Origin: Phaeoceros laevis
Lineage: Eukaryota; Anthocerotophyta; Anthocerotopsida; Notothyladales
Assembly: GCA_049999765.1 (NCBI GenBank)
Contig: JBNGIQ010009519.1
Coordinates: 268,817-322,586, forward strand
Direction of reading: 5' to 3'
Length of the DNA: 53,770 nt
The notes under the pieces are model-generated. The model was not told the DNA's origin and did not search any database. It saw only the letters and a program-made list of their open reading frames with translations. Made by a program: the position numbers and the translations under genes. Shown piece after piece: positions 34,338-44,459 of this stretch (positions are counted from its first letter, which is position 1; the number at the start of each line of letters is the position of its first letter).

Positions 34338-35654
34338 GGCGGCCCTGGATTTTAACGATCATTCAATGAGGTTGGCCAATCACTTGCCTGAGCAGGGGGA
34401 CGATTATATTGCTTGCAAGAAGGTCCCGTTGGACATCCGCAAGGCGTGCAAATCCCCAATGAATTTCTTCCGTCGATGTGAGCTAGAGGAAACGAACATC
34501 TGGACATGGTTCCCTTCAACCCCTGTCCCTGAGGAGACTCAAGACTCGGATGCTGATTCAGAGGTTTCCATGTCATTCTTTTCCTGTGAATCCGAAGTTT
34601 TGGAACCAACTGACCAGGATATGGAATGTTCCAACCCGGACGTTCGAACTGTTGAGAAGGCTTGCTCTTCTCCTGTCCATTCGGCATTGTTGGAGAGATG
34701 GCTAGTAGGCTTGCCCGGCCTGAATGATCAGGATTCCGACGAGGATTCCATTATTTCGGTTTTTTTAAATGATTTGGATGGTGATGTAGAAAGTTCGGCT
34801 CAGGCCCAGGCCATGGTGGGGCGGGTCCCTCAAGTGCAGGTTGAGGACTGCGAGGAATCCCTTTCTTCAGGGCCCTTTTGTTTGGGTGGCCAGGAAGGGG
34901 TGCCAGCCCCTACACCATATGGTCTACTGGCCCTTTCCTCAGATAACGAGGCTGGTTTTACTGAAACTTGTACTTCAGTATATGCAAGCAGTGCGGGTGG
35001 CCAGGGCGGAGGAGGGGGCCGAGGCAGGCAGGCCGAGGCGAGGGGCGGATTTTTTGTTACCATCGGTGTACGACACTTTGTCGGAGTATGTGTTGGACCT
35101 TTCGATTATGACGGGGGTCTTCTCTTTGTCTGGGTCCACAACAAAGCTCGGATCTGGAGGAGAACGCAAGGGACAGCAGGGAATACCCGCTGTCGCAAGA
35201 TAGTTTGCCAGCTCTGGAGGATTCGGACTCCAGTGAGGATGGTTTACACGGGGATGAACCCGTGGCGATGGATGTTGAGGTTGTGCTGCTTTTTGGATGG
35301 TCCACGTTACACAGGGCGGCCATGGACGTAGGGGCAGATATATGTCCAACACCTTTTCTTACGGGAGGATTGGCCAGAGCGGAACTGTTGACTGGCTGGG
35401 TACATCCTCCTTCGGAGCAGCTCACTCATTCAGATTTTGACTCAGCCTCTGGGCCTCCGTCAGCATGCTTCTTTTCAGAGCTGGGGGGGGTGGATAGTAA
35501 GGCGGCAGATCACTCCATGGAGGAGCTGATTCCTACGATGCAGGGTGTTGGGTGTGGAGGAAATGTGTTGGGGTCTCCAAGCACTTATGAGGTGGGGCAA
35601 TCCTCGGGTTTGACAAATCGCATGAGCTGGAGAGGGGAGAGGGTGACATTTTGA
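34326..35654 (+). other. Acidic linker between protease and reverse transcriptase
   Basis: Two overlapping open frames (34300-35331, then 35205-35654) encode a segment rich in Asp, Glu and Ser with repeated DSD-type clusters. No domain is recognised. In ordinary Ty3 elements protease and reverse transcriptase are separated by far less. The frame change near 35205-35331 and the TGA at 35652-35654 break the coding sequence. Confidence 0.5.
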
Positions 35655-37721
35655 TATCCTGAGCACAAGATCGGGGTACATTACACGGAGGATTCGGATT
35701 TCTATACCAAACGAGGGGCGGATGAGTATTTTTTGAAGCATCCAGACCCAATCTGGGTTCCAGAATTGTATCCCAAAGGTCCAGGGAATTGGTGGGAGAA
35801 GTCCTCAGTTTTTTCGGATTCTGAGTGTGAATGGGCTTGGGCAGATGATGAGGGTAGCTCAGGGAGGGCCAGCTCGGTGGGCAGCACCCAGGAGGAGCTC
35901 GGGAACTGGCAGCTTGAGACGAATGGTGCTTTGGAAAGGCTGAACTTGGCTTTGATGGCTGCTGGGCGGGAGTACGATGGTCAGGCTGATTACTGGGGCT
36001 TGGTAGCCTTGTTCGCGGAGCCTGCAGAGTTTGAGGACCACGTTTGGACCCTTTCCGAAAATGAAGCACCTGCGCAGGCAATGTGGCATCCTCCATTAGC
36101 ATGGGCTGGTGACGTACGCCCAATGGGCTTTCGTGAGCAATTGAGACGGGATTTCCAGTACACGGCATTGGAGGCAAGAATGCCAGGCCAGGAGAGTTAT
36201 TTCAATCAATCTGGTTTTTCTTTCGTGCCAGCGGAGGAAGTGAGAATGGCAGGAGTGGCAGGAGCTCCTTTCCCGTTCAACATGACGTTTGGAGCACAGC
36301 TGATGGCAAAAGAGAAGCAGGCAGCAGTGAGGATTTTGCAAAAGCACAAGGCAGTGTTTGAGGTCGACCCGATGAGGTTGCCGTGCACCAATTTATGTGT
36401 GCATACTATCGACACTGGTAATCACAAACCGATCAATATACCTATGTACAGTTATAGTCAGCTAGAAATGTCCATTATTGAGAAAGAGGTGCAAGAGATG
36501 TTGGCCCTAGGGGTTATTCAGGCTTCAGTATCCCCATGGAGCGCGTCGGCGGTGGTGGTGCTAAAACCGGATGGGGTTTCTTGGCGGTTCTGTGTGGATT
36601 ATCGTGAGCTCAACAAGATTACGAAGAGAGACACATTTCCAATGCCTACAGTCGACAGCATGCTGGATCTGCTAGGTGAGTCGAGAGTTTTCTGTCTGAT
36701 CGACTTAAGGGCGGCATATTGGCAGATTCCCCTTGATGAAGCCTCGAGAGAGAAAACGGCCTTCTCAACCAGCAGCAGCCACTGGGACTGGACACGCATG
36801 CCGTTCGGCCTCGCCAACGCTCCTTCAACCTTCCAGAGGTTCATCTCGCAGCTTTTACGGCCTCTACAACCTTGGGTGAGCCCTTATCTAGATGATATTT
36901 TAGCTCACCGGGTCACGGTTCCTTTATGCCTAGAAGTACTGGACAAGGCCTTGGGGCTACTGGAGTCTGCTTCCACGGTGGCTAAGGAAGGGAAATGCAA
37001 GATCCTCATGGATGAGCTGATCTACCTGGGCTTCAAGGTGACCAAGCAAGGAGTCCTGCCGGACCCATGCAAAGTAGAGGTGATTGTAAAACTGGAAACA
37101 CCAAAAGGACCTGCGGTAGTCAAAAGCGCACTGGGAATCTACGTCCAGTATAGGCGTTTTATGCCCCGGTTTGCAAATGAAGCGGCAATCTTGTCAGATC
37201 TTCTCAGAAAAGGCCAGCCTTGGGTTTGGACGGCAGAGGCTAACCGTGCGTGGGAAATGCTTAAGGAAATCTTGACCAATGCGCCGTTACTGACTCGAGT
37301 GGATTTTGGGAAACCCTTTTTCTTGGCCACGGATTGGAGCCCGCGGGCGGTGGGCGCTGTGTTGACTCAACGCACATTCACGGCAAATGGGGACATCCTC
37401 AGTGAGGGAATTCTGGGGTATGCCTCTCGCAAGCTCAATGACGCTGAAAGAAATTACTCGGCTACGGAAGGTGAGTGTCTGGCAGTAATTTTTGGCATCA
37501 AATTCTTTAGACCTTACTTGTATGGCATTTCCTTCACTGTCGAGACTGACCACGTGGCCCTCAAGTGGTTGATGAATGACAAAGAAATACAGGGCAGGTT
37601 AGCCAGATGGGCTCTGAAGCTCATGTGTTACCACTTTATAATGTTTTATAAGCGTGGGCTACAGCATAAGACAGCAGATGCCCTGTCTCGGCTTGAACAA
37701 AAGATGCCAGTTTCTTCCTGA
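35655..37721 (+). CDS. Reverse transcriptase and RNase H
   Basis: Open frame of 689 codons after the TGA at 35652. The reverse transcriptase has the usual blocks: CVDYRELNKIT, the FCLIDLRAAYWQIPL region, TRMPFGLANAPSTFQ and the catalytic YLDD at 36885-36896. RNase H follows with TDWSPRAVGAVLTQ and ends with KTADALSRL. Together they copy the element RNA into DNA. The first 180 codons continue the acidic linker. Key catalytic residues are intact, so the enzyme decayed later than its neighbours or was spared. The upstream start is undefined. Confidence 0.9.
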   Translation, partial: YPEHKIGVHYTEDSDFYTKRGADEYFLKHPDPIWVPELYPKGPGNWWEKSSVFSDSECEWAWADDEGSSGRASSVGSTQEELGNWQLETNGALERLNLALMAAGREYDGQADYWGLVALFAEPAEFEDHVWTLSENEAPAQAMWHPPLAWAGDVRPMGFREQLRRDFQYTALEARMPGQESYFNQSGFSFVPAEEVRMAGVAGAPFPFNMTFGAQLMAKEKQAAVRILQKHKAVFEVDPMRLPCTNLCVHTIDTGNHKPINIPMYSYSQLEMSIIEKEVQEMLALGVIQASVSPWSASAVVVLKPDGVSWRFCVDYRELNKITKRDTFPMPTVDSMLDLLGESRVFCLIDLRAAYWQIPLDEASREKTAFSTSSSHWDWTRMPFGLANAPSTFQRFISQLLRPLQPWVSPYLDDILAHRVTVPLCLEVLDKALGLLESASTVAKEGKCKILMDELIYLGFKVTKQGVLPDPCKVEVIVKLETPKGPAVVKSALGIYVQYRRFMPRFANEAAILSDLLRKGQPWVWTAEANRAWEMLKEILTNAPLLTRVDFGKPFFLATDWSPRAVGAVLTQRTFTANGDILSEGILGYASRKLNDAERNYSATEGECLAVIFGIKFFRPYLYGISFTVETDHVALKWLMNDKEIQGRLARWALKLMCYHFIMFYKRGLQHKTADALSRLEQKMPVSS

Positions 37722-37723
37722 CC

Positions 37724-38224
37724 TTGTCTCTGACTCTGGAGGATCTGGAAGGCGAACGTATCCCGGAGAGAGTGCTCCAGCAGCTGTGTTATGGCCAGAA
37801 CAGTGAAGCTAGTTGTCTTCCTACAGAAGGATGCCTGCCAGACTCTGAATCAAGGGAACAGGCTAGGTGGGAGGCCTACCAGGCCAAGGTGTCGGGTTTG
37901 TCTACAGCAAAGTTGGATTTACAGCAAGAATATTTGCGATTGTTAGTGGATCCTGTTACCTGTGCAACTGAGTTTGTGGTTGAGAAATGTGACAGAGTGG
38001 TGGAGGTCTCGGCGGTGTTAGACAGACAGGCTTCCCATGGGAAGGGCACCCAGTCGGCCCCTAACCCTGGGCCAGTCCCTCCACCAGCTGGCGGGACACA
38101 GCCTTCGTCCAGGCCCAAATATGGATTTAAGAGCAAAATGCCCATGATGACGGCCCCCCAGCAACAACACATTGATCGACAAATGCAGGAGCATCAGAAA
38201 CGGCAGTACATGGAATTTCTGTAG
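37724..38224 (+). other. Unknown segment between RNase H and integrase
   Basis: Open frame of 166 codons, +1/-1 shifted from the RNase H frame, with a Glu-rich start, a Pro-rich middle and a Gln-rich end. No recognisable domain. A second short acidic frame follows at 38327-38518. The position corresponds to extra polyprotein sequence not usual in Ty3 elements. Confidence 0.4.
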
Positions 38225-38499
38225 AGCAAAGGGGGCGTGATTGGGGCTCAGTCAACTACCGGGACCACAACTGCCAAGCAGAAATATCTGGAGAGCTTGA
38301 AGTAGGCGGCCAAACCCTCGATTCATATGCTGGACATACCGTCGGAAGTGAACGAGGCCTCGGATCCCTCGGAGGAGGAGGACAGTGATCCGGAGAATGT
38401 GGATATGATGACAGCGGAAAGGTTAGCTAACGCTCAGGCTGGTTTGTTGGCTCCACTTCCATCCCAGCGCCAATACTTGCAGAGGATGGGCTGGAGAGT

Positions 38500-38988
38500 G
38501 TGGAGGAGGCGACGGTAGTGTCGACAGTCTTGGGGGCGAGTCCATGGAATTTGGATTTGTCCATTTTTCCATATCCGTCGCTTCTGTACAATGCGGAACA
38601 GCAGGAGTTGGGATGTGTAAGGTACGGAGCTACAGTTTCTCACACCATGTGTGGAGACTGTCAAGAGTTTTTTTGTTCAGAATGCTGGAACAAGGACAGA
38701 GATGGCCTGGGTATCCATATGGTGGACAGGCCCTGGATATGTGAAGGTTGTCAGTACTGCAAGCCGGTGGATGCAGCTCAAGATGGGATATTGCTGCACT
38801 ATTTGAGGAAGAGAGAACTTCCGGCGAACCTCTCACTCAAGGCAAAAAACCAGATAAGAGCTCGAGCCAGGTCTTACATCTGGGACCAGACAAGAGGCGT
38901 GGTACTGCATAACCGATCCATGTCTTCTAGCTGGTTAGTGGTTCCTCCTGTGGAGGCAAGGAAGACGTTGGTGGAGGAGGCGCACTAG
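38500..38988 (+). pseudogene. Cys-rich domain and integrase N-terminal part
   Basis: The frame encodes a cluster of Cys pairs (MCGDCQEFFCSECW, then WICEGCQYC), which looks like a RING/PHD-type or other zinc-binding fold. It continues into the conserved region before integrase (WLVVPPVEARKTLVEEAH), where a TAG at 38986-38988 stops it. The downstream HHCC zinc finger of the integrase is not intact. A Cys-rich module at this place is not standard for Ty3 integrases. Confidence 0.5.
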
Positions 38989-39112
38989 TGGGGTCAGACA
39001 GGAATAAACAAACTTGTGGCGGCGTTGAACACGAATTTCTGGTGGCCTGGGCTGACGTTTTTAGTAAAGGAGGTTCACGATCAAAGACTATCACTCTTGC
39101 CAGCAGACCAAG

Positions 39113-40032
39113 GTGCCGCTACAGGTTCCCAGCGGGCTTTGTCCAATGGAGATCCCGGCTGGACCCTGGTCTGTGGTGTGTATTGACCTGATCACCTTCG
39201 TCAGGTCGGAAGGGGGGAATAGGTATGTGGTGGTGGCCCAAGATTGGTTCTCAAAATGGGTTGAAGTAAGGGCAGTTCCTAACAAGCGGTCCTCTACAGT
39301 CGCCAAGTTTTTTCTGGACGAGATCCTGCATCGGGTTGGATGCCCGAAAATGGTCTTGACGGACCAGTGCACAGAGTTCAAGGGCATTTTAAACGAAGTG
39401 TTGTGGATATGTCAGGTTGGCACCGGGTCACTAGCCCGTATAACCCTTAAGCAAATGGTCTTGTGGAACGATTCAACAGGACCCTTGTGGCTGCACTAAA
39501 GGCAGCAATGAGCCGAGAGGATTTGTCCTCCTGGGAGCAAGGACTAGGAGACTTCTTGATGGTGTACAGAGGTTTTCCACATGCATCCACAGGCGTGAGC
39601 CCTCACAAACTGTTGAGGGGGGTGGACATGGTGCTCCCATGGGAGTTCCCTTCAGACCAAATTCTGTTGTTGCCAGATCTGACACTAGAGATTTTTTCTA
39701 AGTACCTTATGGAGTTGACAAGAAACCTGGACCAATGGCATACGGCGGCAGTGACTGCTATGACTCGTATGCAAGCTAGGAACAAACGAGACTATGATCG
39801 ACGACATGGAGGTGGGGTTTCATATACTTTTGTTGTTTCTGACTGGGTGTATGTTAGGACTCCTTTGTCCAGGAAAAACAAGTTGGCCCCTGACTTCCAG
39901 GGGCCCTACAAGATTGTGCAATTCAAAGACCCAGATCACAAGACTGTCTTATTGGAGGTTGGGGGCAAGGGGCTGAGACAACGGTCAACGAAAATGCTTT
40001 TACCCGTCTCGGCCCTGCCTGAGAAGCAATAG
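39113..40032 (+). pseudogene. Integrase core and C-terminus, frameshifted
   Basis: The catalytic D-D-E residues can be found: Asp codon 39185-39187, Asp codon 39362-39364 and Glu codon 39466-39468. A frameshift near 39395-39410 and a TAA at 39448-39450 separate the second and third. The final part carries the GPY/F-type module (FQGPYKIVQF). No chromodomain follows. The enzyme would insert element DNA into chromosomes but cannot be made from this copy. Confidence 0.8.
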
Positions 40033-40410
40033 CATGAGGCCCACGCAACCCGGGAGATAGATGCTGCGGGTCTCTGGAGAGGGTAGTGGGAACGGGAGCT
40101 TCTGGAAAGGTTTTCTTTGGCTCTGTCAGGACAGGTGAGTAGGTTCTGACAGTGCGGGAGGAAGAATTTCTGGAATCGTCCTTTTCTGCAGTTGATGGAT
40201 GAGAGGTCGCCATCAGTTGATGACCGACAGTACCGGGGGGACTAGAGCTGAGCGTTTGAGGAAGTTGGAGGCGTAGTTCTCTCGGTGCTGGGAGCCGAAA
40301 TTTGGGTAACAAAGATTGGAGTTGCTGTGTGAAAATTGTGCGTGTGAGCTTGGTTGTTTTGGCTGGGACGCAAGATGTTCCAGTGTGGACGTCATTCTGG
40401 TGCTGTGGGA

Positions 40411-40611
40411 ATGCCAAGGTCGTATCGAGCTGTGTTGGTTTGTGCTTTCCACCGCGTCACGAGGGTGGTGGAGGCTCCGTCCAGGTGGGGGCTGATGGAG
40501 GCGGTGACGGCCGAAGTGATTGACATGGCGATTCACCAGATTCGTATGTGTGATAGTCTAATTGTGGGCAGAGATTGTGCGATGATCCATATCCGAGCCC
40601 GGCGAGATTGA
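40411..40611 (+). CDS. Small accessory ORF of the retroelement (66 aa), family member C1
   Basis: ATG to TGA, 66 codons, between integrase and the 3' LTR, same strand as the element. From residue 7 to the end it aligns gaplessly with the 65-aa ORF at 30303 (19 of 60 identities by hand count, many conservative changes), sharing AVL-x-C-x2-H-x-V-x-R-x3-APS and a similar basic end. Family and function are unknown. Equal length and conserved C/H/R/AP positions make a chance match unlikely. No promoter or splice signal was identified. Confidence 0.4.
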   Translation: MPRSYRAVLVCAFHRVTRVVEAPSRWGLMEAVTAEVIDMAIHQIRMCDSLIVGRDCAMIHIRARRD

Positions 40612-41024
40612 GGGAAAGACTTGTGAAGTTCTGTATCCAGGATTTTTGTTTGAGCCTCTGTGACGGGGCCTCCTTTGTGTGTTGGCAGCCTAGTATGGGT
40701 GGCTGCTGCAGTAGGACGCGCCTGGCGGTCCACTTCGGGGGGGGGGGGGAAGAGAGCAAATTGTGGGAGCCGTCTTCCCTTGAAGGCCAGGTGTGAGTTT
40801 TTGAAGTTTGTTTTAGCTGTCGAGGAACTCTGGCTGGAGCTGGCAGGACTTGTGGCATCTCGGCTTCATCGGGAGGAACTCGACGGGGCGGCTTTGTTTT
40901 TTTGCTAGAACGGGGGCAACCCAGATAGTTGTTTTTTTGTTGTGAACATGGGCTGCGGCCAGGTGCATTTGTTGGGTGTGAGGGCCAGCGGGTGCTGTCC
41001 CTGGGAAGGGTAGCACGCCACAGC

Positions 41025-41636
41025 TGTGGCGTGTTAACGGCACAACGTGTTGACACCCGCTAGTCCAGGTGGGAACACCAGTTAGGATTTTGGGTTAGTG
41101 ACGCGGCAGTTAGGGGCGGACCCCCGGCGGGGTTTAAATCTAGGCAGCGGGTTAAGCTAGGTAACCCGGGTTAGACGGTTAAGGAACTTACTCTATTGGC
41201 CGGCCGGATCTCGGCCAGCCGGATAGGTCTGGTGCCGTGGCTGAATGCCAGTCCTAGTGGCGGGTTTGGTCACAGCTATGTAAGGCCAGATGCAGAAGTG
41301 AAGCGTGTGAGTTTTTGGTGCAGTTTTGGGACTTCCGGGGTGGTTTTGCATGCCCGAGCATGCTGTTCGTGTATGGTTGGGCTCTGGCTACTCGATCAAT
41401 CGCGCTCGGCGTGCATTTCTTGGTGTGTTGCATGGGGTGCTGAGCCAAAAGTCACCTGGGAGTCCGAGTAAGGGTGTGGGCTGTCAGCAGCCTTAAGACG
41501 AGCCACAAGGAGACCCTCACGGGGTGGTCCGGCGTGTATGGGCACGTTGGGCGTTTTTGCTGAGGTGTTCTACCTGGTGCGCTAGTGTAACGGGAGTAGG
41601 GACGTATGAGAGGGGTTGTTAGCATAGATTTGGAGT
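41025..41636 (+). repeat. 3' LTR
   Basis: Second 612-bp copy of the LTR, no net length change from the first. It is preceded by AGCACGCCACA (41012-41022) and followed by AGCGCGCCACA (41637-41647), near-identical 11-mers. Its last CGCCACA pairs with the starting TGTGGCG, so the true LTR end on this side may be 41647. The 5' LTR lacks this tail. Confidence 0.92.
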
Positions 41637-41881
41637 AGCGCGCCACACATCACCTAATCGAGACTCGTGAGCCGCGCTAGGTTTATTAGTCTAGTCACGC
41701 CAGTGACTAGAGCACTGGAAATTCAAGGCATTGAGGCCGTCTTTGCGTTGTTTCGAACCACCGTTTCGTAGCATCCGATCATCTGATCTCAGCAACGGAT
41801 TTAACATATTTACAAGACTAACTAGTAGGCCCGATATTCGGCCATACTGAGACAGACGGTCAGTCAGTGAGACCATACCTT

Positions 41882-44459
41882 TCATTTGTCTAGGATGATG
41901 CTATAGTCTGTTTTGGGTCGTTTTACCTCAGGAGATTCTGCAATGCCCTTGATGCGAGATGGAAGGGCTTCGAGTTCCCTTTGGTCTTCGTTCCAGGACT
42001 TGACCATCACATCATAGGCAGCACGGGTTTTGGTAATTTCGCAGGACGCTCCATATCCTACTTTCCCAGTCGCACTGCACCCATTCCTGTAAATCCCATC
42101 AAAATACTTCCTGGCAAAGTTGCCCGCGTGTCTACTGTCGTTTAGCCCAGAGTAGTTCAAGGTCTTAAGCGGTCCCTTCAAGAAGGCCTCCACCTCCGGA
42201 TGGTTAGGGACAGAAGCCAGCGGCTGACACCAAGTGAAAGCTGGCTTCGGCGTCTTCGACAACCTGCTGATCCTCTCACGTGCAAAGCTTCTCACAACCT
42301 TTCTTCCCATGCTGGAAACATTGGCCTGCTGCCACAAGCTGCTGTCGTTCAGAAGCTGTCTCAGAAGAGACTGGCTCGGGCTTTTCCGGAAGAAATCCAG
42401 CAGGGCCTGTAACAGGGCGTTCAGCAGTGACTGATCCTCCAGCCAGACGAAGGTGCCTATCACTCTGTTCGCCATGTTGGCGACTGATGGGTGGTGAATA
42501 TTTGCAGGGATCATGCGACACAGCGTGGAGAAGACACTGAGTAGGTTGGGATCCTCCTTGAGAAATAGGGTCCTGTTAGCAGCTGCATCCTGAATCTTCA
42601 CAACCATGGCACATACTTTGACGATATCAGCACCTTGGACGCCAGCAAAGAATGCAGGAAGCTGATCAGGAAGCAATGAGAACACCATCGAGGCAACAGC
42701 AGCTGTGGCAGCAGGTTGAAGACTCTTTATGCACGAGGCAACTAGGGCATAAGTCCTCCTTGCAATCGAGGTTGCGGCATCATGGCATCCCAAAAACTTG
42801 AGCTCAAGAGCCATGCAGGCATAATACTCTGCTTCTTTCAAAACCCGCGACTGCAGCAGAAGCTTATCCTGTATGTAAGTGCCGCAGGCATCCCATCCAT
42901 GGTCGTGCACAGCCGAAGCTAGCATCTTTGCGACCTCCACGCTGCTGATCCCTTCGTACCACTCCCTCACGGTTGAAGAATAGGCAACCTTCGTCCGAAA
43001 GCTCTGCCCAAGCATACCCATGAGCCGCAACACATCTCCACGAGCACCCGCTTCAAGACACAGCTTGAGCAATCTGGCAGCACTGTTCTCACCCTTCCAC
43101 CATACTTTTGCTCGGATGGCTGGCACAAAAGCCAAGAATCTGCTGCAGGCTGGACGCAGTCTCTGGTGCCTTTTCATGGCTCTGACGTTCAACCAGGTCC
43201 AAGGCTACCGAGACCCCCGCATTGCATGCCATAGACATGCTTCGGCTCTTGGGAAAGATGACCAGCACGGTGACGTGATACCAAAACTCGTCAGTGGGAC
43301 CGTAGTTCCCCATATACCCTTCATGTTCCTCCTCATCAGCCTCATCTCCAAACGGTTCATCCTACCCCTCCCGCATGACCACCTCACTATCCACATCGAC
43401 GGTCAAGTGAGAGAAGTCCACCGGCCGATCATCCGTCCCCACCCATCCGCCAACCTCAATGTCGGACTCAATCAAATCATCATCCGAGTAGACCTTGTGC
43501 TGAGTGATGGTGCACAGGTGCAGCTCCATGGCAACCCTCCTGCTGTCATTCCTGCACCCGCAGTACCGGAGCAGCTCGGCCACCACCCGGTCCTTACCCT
43601 TCAACCCAGCAAAACACAGGTTAGTCTTGGTGTACTGGTGCTCCAGAGGGATGGCCAGCTTCTGAGGCTCCTCACCTCCCCCCGCCTCCAGAGCCTCCAC
43701 CCAGGGCAACAACGCCGCCTCCACCCGAGCCACCGCGGCCCACAAGCCCGGGGTCCCTCCAACCGCCATGTCCAGAGCCCCCCTCCTCACGAGATTAAAC
43801 ACCAGGCAGAGCCGCACCCCGCTCGTGATCTTCTCCAGCTTGTGCTCGCAGTCCGCGAAAAACGCCATCTGGTGAAACCGAGTGGCACTCCTGACAGAGG
43901 AATCAAACAGCTTGGTGGTGCCCCGATGCTTCACAAGCAGAGCCCCCCCTTCGTGCCCGCTCCGCGTAGGCAGCTGCACAATCAGCGTGCCGAACATCCC
44001 CCTCTCCTTCTCCGTATCCCTGTGCAGCTTGAAATGCCCTCCTCGCTCGTAGTACAGCAGCTTGTAGGGATTCACCGCCAGCTGCAGCGCACCTGCATCC
44101 TGACCTAGCCGCGCAACCGCCTCTGCCGCAACGCTGTAGACGGTGCGGGTCAGAAAGTCTGCGTTCCCGGGATGAGACACGATCCTAGTAGCGTCCACCT
44201 GCCATGCTCGCCGGACAGCAGTGTCCACAACTGTATCCGCTCCCCGGCCGTAGGGCGCCTGCTCCGCCATCTGCCGCACCCTGGCCGCATCCTCCAGCGA
44301 GAGAGGGAGGGGGGGCTCCCCCAGGCCTTCTAGCCAGAGGGAGCCCGGGAGCTGATGTGCTGCGCCATCAACCTCACCACCGCAGGCGAACGTGCCGGCT
44401 GTCGCATCGTCCACACCACTCCACAGAGCGTCCAAGAGCTCGTCTCTGTCCAGAGCCAT
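41882..44459 (-). pseudogene. Large 2OG-Fe(II) oxygenase, copy 2, broken
   Basis: Paralogue of the gene at 23658-26282, same strand. The matching start is ATG 44459 (MALDRDELLDAL); further upstream the frame has only non-ATG codons. The catalytic block is intact (HRDTEKERGMF, CEHKLEKI). An in-frame TAG at 43362-43364 stops it after 365 residues; homology continues in the same frame to about 43125, then a small deletion with frameshift leads into the frame 43192-41882, which is homologous to the C-terminal half of copy 1. An intron from 43374 would remove conserved sequence, so pseudogenization is preferred. The 5' half is much richer in GC than copy 1. A truncated dioxygenase might still be made. 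Confidence 0.8.

Larger units (their letters stand above)
29135..41647 (+). mobile_element. Ty3-type LTR retrotransposon, 12.5 kb, decayed
   Basis: Two LTRs of 612 bp, an initiator-Met primer site, and the order gag, protease, reverse transcriptase, RNase H, integrase define a Ty3-type element. CATCACC occurs exactly outside both ends (29128-29134 and 41648-41654), a good candidate target-site duplication, though longer than the usual 5 bp. By eye the LTRs differ at about 22 of 612 positions, mostly transitions, so the insertion is not recent. Coding frames are broken by several stops and shifts. The element sits between two copies of the large 2OG oxygenase. Unusual traits are a very long gag frame, a 1.3-kb acidic linker between protease and reverse transcriptase, and unknown small ORFs at both ends. 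No chromodomain was seen. Confidence 0.92.

Noticed and set aside
43130-43374. Intron in oxygenase copy 2 that would bypass the TAG
   Set aside because: The segment is well conserved with the intronless copy 1, so splicing it out would delete conserved protein; kept only as something to test.
43020-44108. 362-codon plus-strand frame antisense to oxygenase copy 2
   Set aside because: It mirrors a GC-rich coding strand; the minus strand has clear homology to copy 1.
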